A stretch of DNA of 64,000 bases, taken from Carettochelys insculpta. Lineage: Eukaryota > Chordata > Testudines > Carettochelyidae. The translations under genes and the position numbers were made by a program. Position 1 is the stretch's first letter; the number at the start of each line of letters is the position of its first letter. Where the stretch lies: positions 7,254,001 through 7,318,000 of the forward strand of contig NC_134161.1 of assembly GCF_033958435.1 (NCBI RefSeq), read 5' to 3'. Below the pieces are notes generated by a model. It did no database searches, was not told the origin of the DNA, and saw only the letters and a list, made by a program, of their open reading frames with translations. Shown piece after piece: positions 58,109-64,000 of the stretch.

Positions 58109-59924
58109 TGAATGGAGTTGAGAGGTAGCTCATCCTAGCTCCCAGGAGCCAGAGGTCCATTCATATAACATCAGACTCAGCACCCTAGTTGGCTGTCGCA
58201 ACAGAGAAACAAAGGACTTCTAGAGGCATTTCCCTAACATTATATGCAACCTGTTGGAAAAAAGAGAAGTTCATACAACAGGAACACTGCTCTCCCCAAA
58301 GATTTTTCTCCTCCTGAGCTTGATCCCATCTTTAATTTCCCCTCCAGCCTCATGCACCACAAGACAGTGTGTACTATGGTGTTATCCCTCTGGCTCACCA
58401 CTGTGGTGTCTTGTCCACTGTGAACTGAAAGAGCTCGTCAGCCATCACAGCATCAACAGAGCCCCCAAAGAGTACTTCTCTCAACAGTCAGAGTGTGCTG
58501 TGATCTCTCCCTCTAGAAGGAGTCTCTGATAGGCTTTCTCTGTGCTTTTACTTCACCTTTCTGGAGTCAAATGCAAGTCACACACGTCGGGCAAGCTCTG
58601 CTTAATGACTAGTGGAAAGTAAAAGCATCGTTACCAAGCTCACACTCAGGGCTCATGCAATCTCTCATTCTCAGTAAGCAGAAGATGCTCAGAATCTGCC
58701 TGAATCTGTGCTCTGTCCAAAAGGCCATGACTTTGTTACAGCCCTGCCTTCAGCTGGCGCACGGCAGCTGGCATGGGAGGGAAGAGGGAGGCTGCAGATG
58801 CCACAAGCTCTAATAGCACACAGCAAAAAGCATGATGCCCATGGAGATGAGCAAAACCGCAGGCTGGCGTGTGCAGATAAACATGTGTGAACAGCAGTGG
58901 CTGCAGAGACAAGCAGTGGAGCACCTATACAGACACAGAGAGGTGTGCTCGTATGAAGACCAGCAGAGGTGCACACGAGAACTCAAGAGCTAAGCACATG
59001 GGAAACACAGGTGCACGTGCTCGAAGGTGTGCAAACATGGAGACTGACACAGCTGCAGCATGCCCAAACACATGTGCAAACATGAAGACAAACAGTGGCA
59101 TCAGAAACACACACAATGCTGTGTGTATGTGCTGTCTCTCTCACACACGCACATAGATGCCTCTTCCCTCAGCAATATCCCGAAGGATAAAGCTGGGGGC
59201 TTTTCTAAAGTTTCACGTAGGGAAGTATGTGACTCTTTCCTAGGCTGCTCAGAACCCTGTCCCTGGCCTGAGAGCCATGACACCAAACATCACAGATCTG
59301 CGAGGTCTGGATTTGTCAGAGGCTCTGGTTCTTCCTTAATGCCTTCCGCCCTTGGATCTCAGGCCCTTCGCAGTCATGACTTAGTCAACCTTTTCAGAGT
59401 CCGTGAGTCAGGGAGGAGATGACTCCAACCACAGCATGAATTCACTCAGCTCTAGGGTGGAGCCCATCAGCTGACTAACAGCCCCCCAGCCATGCTACCA
59501 AACAGTTTGGGAGAGGAAGTGAAGAGGGATCTTGTATCCCATGGACCCTTCGGGGGAGATTGTGGTAGGTGATATGAGTTAGCATTTGGCAAGCAGGGAA
59601 AGGCAGCTCTGCAAAGTGTCATGGGATCTCTACCACAGCTGGGCAAGTCTAGGCTTCTCCACCTCATCCGCCGCCTCTTTCAGCCCAGCGTCCCCTGCCC
59701 CCATCCTGCCACAGTGCAGGCAGAGAAGAGGCCTCTGGCCTGACAAGGAACAGCTTGTTTGGTTGTTTCCATTCCAGGTAAATGGACAGTGACCTAAATC
59801 CTTTTCCAGCCCAGCTGCCCCATCCAGCATCTTCACCAGTCAAACGGCCGAGCACCTTTTCCTGTACTGAGTGGGGAAGTGGGAACAGGAGGCTGAATCT
59901 TTCGGCTATCCCCTCTGGGGGAAC

Positions 59925-60000
59925 TCACTTTTTGTTTTGTGTATGTACAGCACCTAGCACCTAACTTGGCTAGGACCTCTTAGCACTGCTGTGATGTGTT
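59925..60000. mobile_element. L3/MIR-like tail, opposite orientation
   Basis: TTTTGTGTATGTACAGCACC followed by TGGCTAGGACCTCTTAGCACTGC matches the reversed tail unit. Confidence 0.55.
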
Positions 60001-60886
60001 CCTTCCCCCGCTCCACCCCCTGTGCCTGGCGCCCCTCGTATAGGTGTGGCCATCGGCAAATCCAACCTTTGCCCTAGTAACTCAGAAAGGCCACAGAGAG
60101 CAGCAGCTTAGCACCGAGCCCCCAGCCTTCGTTCTTCCCTGGAGCACTATCAACTCTCCTGTGCAATGGCACTAAATCACCCCAGTCCACAAGCAGCTCT
60201 CTGCAGCTGGGAGCCGTCCTTCCTGTGGGGAACCCGGATGACATCTGACCCTTCGTGCCTCGCTCCAGTGGAGGGTAAAGAGATGTTTCAGGGCAGGAGC
60301 TAGCTTCATTGTTGCTGTCTGCACACAGCAGGTTTGGGTTTGGTGATCAGTTATGACTCCACAATGTGCCGATAACTTGCCCGACCTAGGCCCTGAAAGC
60401 AGCTGGGGGCGGGGGGTGTTTTTCTTGCTCAAGGACAGAGCTAGGATCATCCCTCCCTTTGTTTCTTTCCTCACGGACACTGTTTTTCCTGCAGGGTGGT
60501 CAGCACTGGTGAAAGGTGTTGGACTGACTGCCCTGGAGATGTGAAGCCCAGAACAGCTCAGGAGAGGGGTTCCAGATGCCCAACGTCTTCCCCTGCTATG
60601 TACCTGGAGCCCAACAGCCTTGCAATGGGACAGCTGACCTACGCTCGCTCTAACAGGGGTTAAACCCACCCCTGGGAGAAGGCTGGGGCTGCGGAGCCCT
60701 TCCATAGCCTTTCTTCCTTTACTCTCTGCCCTGTTCTCCATGCCCTGCGGAGACTGGGTGGGGCTCCCTACATTACAGCTCAGCCCACAGGATCTGCCCT
60801 CTCTCAGTCACTCACGTGCCTGTTAAACCCTGTCTCTGGGATCCTGTGTTCTATGCCTGACAGCCTGGGCCAGCTTCTGCTTAGCC

Positions 60887-61398
60887 CAGGGGTCAGCAAC
60901 CAAAATAGCAAGAAGAGCCATTTTTTCCAAATCGGTAAAAAACTCTTATCATTCAAGAGCTGCAATGCATGTGAATAAGCGATGATCCTAATAAATAACA
61001 TCAAGCCGTAGTTTTTGAACCCCCTTTTTAAAAACAGCGCATGGACAATGATTTGTGATGCAATACATGTTTACTGCAGGAGGTTCACAAACTTTTTACA
61101 TATTCTGTTTCCTCACACTTTGTGTGTGTGTTTGTACCACTGTTTCCTTGACTTTCACTTCCAAACCTTCTCTCTCTCTAGGTGATGCTAGGGGGAGTTA
61201 TTCAGCATTTTGTTTGCTATTTAGATGTGAGTTGCTCATCTCTGGGCTTTTAGACATTCACTGTTTATTGAAAATAATCAGGAGGTTTTGTTTTTTGTTG
61301 TTTTGTTGTTTTAACTTTTGCAATTATAGCATCAGCAGCCACAAAGAAGTCCTTAAAGAGATGCGTGTGCCTCTAAAGCGGCAGGTTGCAGACCCCTG
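60887..61398. mobile_element. Non-autonomous hAT element, CAGGGGTC-GCAACC ends
   Basis: The 512-bp element begins CAGGGGTCAGCAACC and ends GGTTGCAGACCCCTG. Flanks GCTTAGCC and GCTCAGAC match 6 of 8. The subterminal AAGAGCC and GCCTCTAAAG motifs are typical of hAT elements of this type. Several stops interrupt all frames, so no transposase is encoded. Confidence 0.85.
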
Positions 61399-62182
61399 GC
61401 TCAGACACTTTGGTCCCACAGCCAATGATTCTCCTCCTTTACCTGATAGCTTGGGACTGAGCCCCCATGACTGATGTCGTGGCTGCTGCATCTCATGCCC
61501 TGAGCCAAATCTAAGTGTCACAGCTGGTAAGTGCACATCATTCATGGAATCTAGGCCAGACAGCACCAGCCACCTGGGGTTTAAACAGTGGATTTTTGCA
61601 AAGAATATTAAGGTTGAGCCCAGAGGTGCTGCTGAGCCAGAAGCAGGACATGCCCCATCCCTGTAGGAAAAGTGACAGGGATCCAAATAGACCCATAGAA
61701 TGTCAAGGCAGAAACCCACTGGAGACTGTAACCACAGCCCCAGCCTGGATCTGCCCAGCACAGCTCGGGAGTCCCTTCTGTGCCCTCAGCAGCTGAGATG
61801 TGCACGCTGTGTTTTCTGCCTGCATTGGAAAACAAGGCTGTTTATGCACTTGGGTGGCGACGTGTTGCTCAGCCCCAGCCCCTTTGCCTCTCAAACAGAC
61901 ATCCCATTGTATCCGGAACCATGGTCGCCTGTTACCAGAAAAGAACGGCTGGATGCTAGCCACTACCCACAGGATCCCTGGACCTGCCTGTCGCTCCAGG
62001 CTGTGCCTTTAGCCAGCCAGCTTTAAAAGAAAAGGACAATGGGTCCCTCACTGGAAAACCACCGATTCCCGAGGCCTGGAGGTTAAATAGTCACCAGACT
62101 TAGTGAACTACAGAATGTCTACCTGAGCTAACTACCACCTGCAGGGACACAGCAGTTCCAGCTCCATGGGACAACTCCCTGT

Positions 62183-62225
62183 AGGAAGGAAGGAAGGCAG
62201 GCAGGAAGGCAGGCAGGAAGGAAAG
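62183..62225. repeat. (GGAA/GGCA)n microsatellite
   Basis: Alternating GGAA and GGCA tetramers over about 43 bp. Confidence 0.9.
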
Positions 62226-62379
62226 GATTAAATGGTTTACTTGGCCAGGAAAGATGATTGCATTGACCTGCTTAAGCCCAGCTAAAGAAGAGCCAGGAAG
62301 AAAGGATGGAGAAAGGGGTTGGGATGCAGTGACTCCCCAGCACGCAGAGGCTGAGTGGCATCTGCCATTCCCTAGGTCG

Positions 62380-62445
62380 GTGGCTCATGTGGTACATGCT
62401 GCTGCTTCAAAGCAACGATGTGATTCAAAAGTCCTTGTGCAACAC
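62380..62445 (+). mobile_element. tRNA-like segment, possible SINE head
   Basis: GTGGCTCATGTGGTACATGC resembles 51725-51745 and is followed by GATGTGATTCAAAAGTCC at B-box spacing. Decayed; no tRNA cloverleaf is supported. Confidence 0.3.
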
Positions 62446-64000
62446 CCCAGCATGGCAGAGTGAGGTCGCCAGCCATTTTCTCTCCCAGGCTGCAGCAACC
62501 ACCCCTGCTATGCATGCCCCCCAAGAAGGCAGCACTGGGCACAGCCAGGCCAGCCCAGGCCCTTTATCTCAGCAGGGAAGCTTGCCAGGTGCATTGCTCT
62601 CCCATCTGCCCATATGGCTAACGAGAATTCAAAGAGCTGCTGAAAACATCCTCAGCCAGGCCTGGCTCTAAGCTCTAGTGTGTAGGGCAGGAGCAGCAGG
62701 AAAGCAAGGCACAGCCTAGTGGACGGGGGCAGATGCCTTGCCGGAGATGGGTCCCGGAGCCTCAAGCCCAGAGAAAGCAGAAAGGAGGCGGGGGGAACCT
62801 TGCGGCATCGTAGGTCAGGGTTGGTAGACCCATGTGGCGGGGACCAAGAGTGGAATTGCAAGCCCTGCTGGGGTGTACCACCGGGCTGTATTTGTGATGG
62901 GATGAGGCTCGTCTGCACTCTGCCTGGAACTAGCTGATAATGAGTGTCCCCAAAAAACACGGTCCGGAGGTAGGGGACCATACACCTCACTGAGCTCCGG
63001 CATCAGTAGGGACATCTTGTAAGGGGCAAACAATCCCAGATACCGACAATTCCCTTCCCAATGGAAAGGAGGAAATACGCGAACAGGAAACGGTGTCCCT
63101 CCTCCCACCCCCCGACCACCTGCAATGCAGCCCCCAAGCCAATCACATGCACCCATCACCCAATCAGAACACATGTTGGTGCATGTAGAATGGAGGGTGG
63201 TGGGGGACTTTCCCATTGGGCTCAGCATGCACAAGATTCTGTCTGCAAGCACCCATTCAGTGGCTGTGAGGTTTGGGAGCCAGGCCCTTCAAAAGCAGGA
63301 AGAGTGACTCAGCCATGGGAAGGCAGGGGAAGGCAGTGGAGGTCTGAGCAGCCCCTGCAAGCTCTCATCTACTAACTGCAGGAGCTCACTGGTCCCTAAA
63401 GCTGGAGTTTCTTCATTGCTCCTGAGCTGAGAGATTCCCTTCATCCCAGCAGTAATAAGAACGAAAGCAGGAGAGGAAAAACCCCTTCCTAAAACCTTTG
63501 CCAGGGCAAGCCAGCGGTCATCACAGGTGGACATGAGGAGCGGAGACGATCCGGGCTGAGAAGCAGCTACAGAAGGAATGTGGGATGTATTTCTCTGTGG
63601 TTTCCTCTCCCATGGAGCTGGGTTTTGACTTGGAAAGGCGATATGGGCTAGAGAGCTTTCACTGCAGCCAGAGAGCCCCTGGGAGGGCAGTGACTGGCTC
63701 TGTGGCCAAGCAAGACCTATTTCTCAGCTGGTGGTAAGTAAGAAGAGGGAGACAGTGCAAACTGCATGGCAGGCCTGCTGACTCCCAGCCCCAAACCACC
63801 ACGGAGCTGGCTAGCGCTAAGCTGACGCATTTGAATCAGTGAAGAGTTCTCACGGCATTATTTCATGAGGAATCATCTGCCCCTCCCTGTAGCTCCTCTG
63901 TGCCCTCTGTATCACCAAACCCGACTGGCTTGTGCAGAAAGACACACAAACAGGCCAGCACACAGCCCCCTGCACACATGCACAGGCCTTTGAACACATA

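Larger units (their letters stand above)
3556..64000 (-). other. Presumed first intron of the nectin gene (partial)
   Basis: The sequence upstream (gene sense) of the V-domain acceptor contains no further nectin coding sequence. A signal-peptide exon would need an ATG, a hydrophobic core and a GT donor leaving one base of a split codon. I saw none, and no dense CpG island apart from one inside a transposon. Nectin-1 has a very long first intron in mammals, so the simplest reading is that this whole stretch is intronic or partly 5' flanking. It carries no supported protein-coding or structural RNA gene. Confidence 0.65.
61400..64000. other. Right-hand block
   Basis: Contains the tetramer microsatellite at 62183 and a tRNA-like remnant at 62380. 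No signal-peptide exon or promoter is recognised before the window ends. Confidence 0.45.

Overview
The window is nuclear DNA from an amniote, most likely a turtle (Testudines). It is intron-dominated, with short exons bounded by GT-AG splice sites. It holds truncated CR1 LINEs whose 3' ends I recognise from turtle and crocodilian genomes, CORE-SINE/MIR-like repeats, and many short non-autonomous hAT elements. No bacterial, viral or plasmid gene organisation is present. The species cannot be fixed from sequence alone.

The only protein-coding sequence I can support is three consecutive internal exons of a nectin gene on the minus strand: 3205-3555 (V-type Ig domain), 2317-2619 (second Ig domain) and 1771-1888 (first part of the third Ig domain). 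Splice phases join exactly (1, 1, then 2), the frames are open, and the protein is closest to nectin-1 (NECTIN1/PVRL1) among the nectins I can recall. Transcription runs right to left, so positions 1-1770 are the next intron and everything from 3556 to 64000 appears to be the long first intron. I found neither the signal-peptide exon nor a CpG-island promoter, so the 5' end of the gene lies beyond the right edge. The rest of the third Ig domain, the transmembrane segment and the cytoplasmic tail lie beyond the left edge.

The putative 60-kb intron is a mosaic of dispersed repeats. (1) Thirteen copies of one ~180-200 bp hAT-type MITE have TIRs close to CAGTGTTCCCTSTAA; several keep recognisable 8-bp target duplications, and four sit within 3.1 kb at 36.6-39.7 kb. 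(2) Other TIR elements include a foldback at 15774-16006, a hAT MITE with a perfect 8-bp duplication at 47345-47482, hAT-like elements at 49923, 50556 and 60887, a Tigger/pogo-like element at 41222, and a palindromic element at 34891. (3) CR1 copies lie at 19440-20262, 24233-26409, 30120-30655, 36240-36370, 54415-54610 and 56040-56300. (4) A 711-bp CpG-rich TIR element of unresolved superfamily is inserted into the reverse-transcriptase region of the 24-26 kb CR1 copy with a 3-bp target duplication. (5) A 651-bp LTR-like unit lies at 22285-22935. (6) There are scattered CORE-SINE/L3-like fragments, microsatellites and purine/pyrimidine tracts. Between these are non-repetitive, AT-rich or palindrome-containing segments that could be conserved intronic regulatory elements.

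No novel multi-gene system is visible. The most informative signals are the nested 711-bp element with its six internal GTCTACACG-type repeats, the MITE cluster, and the nested inverted repeats near 8.3 kb.
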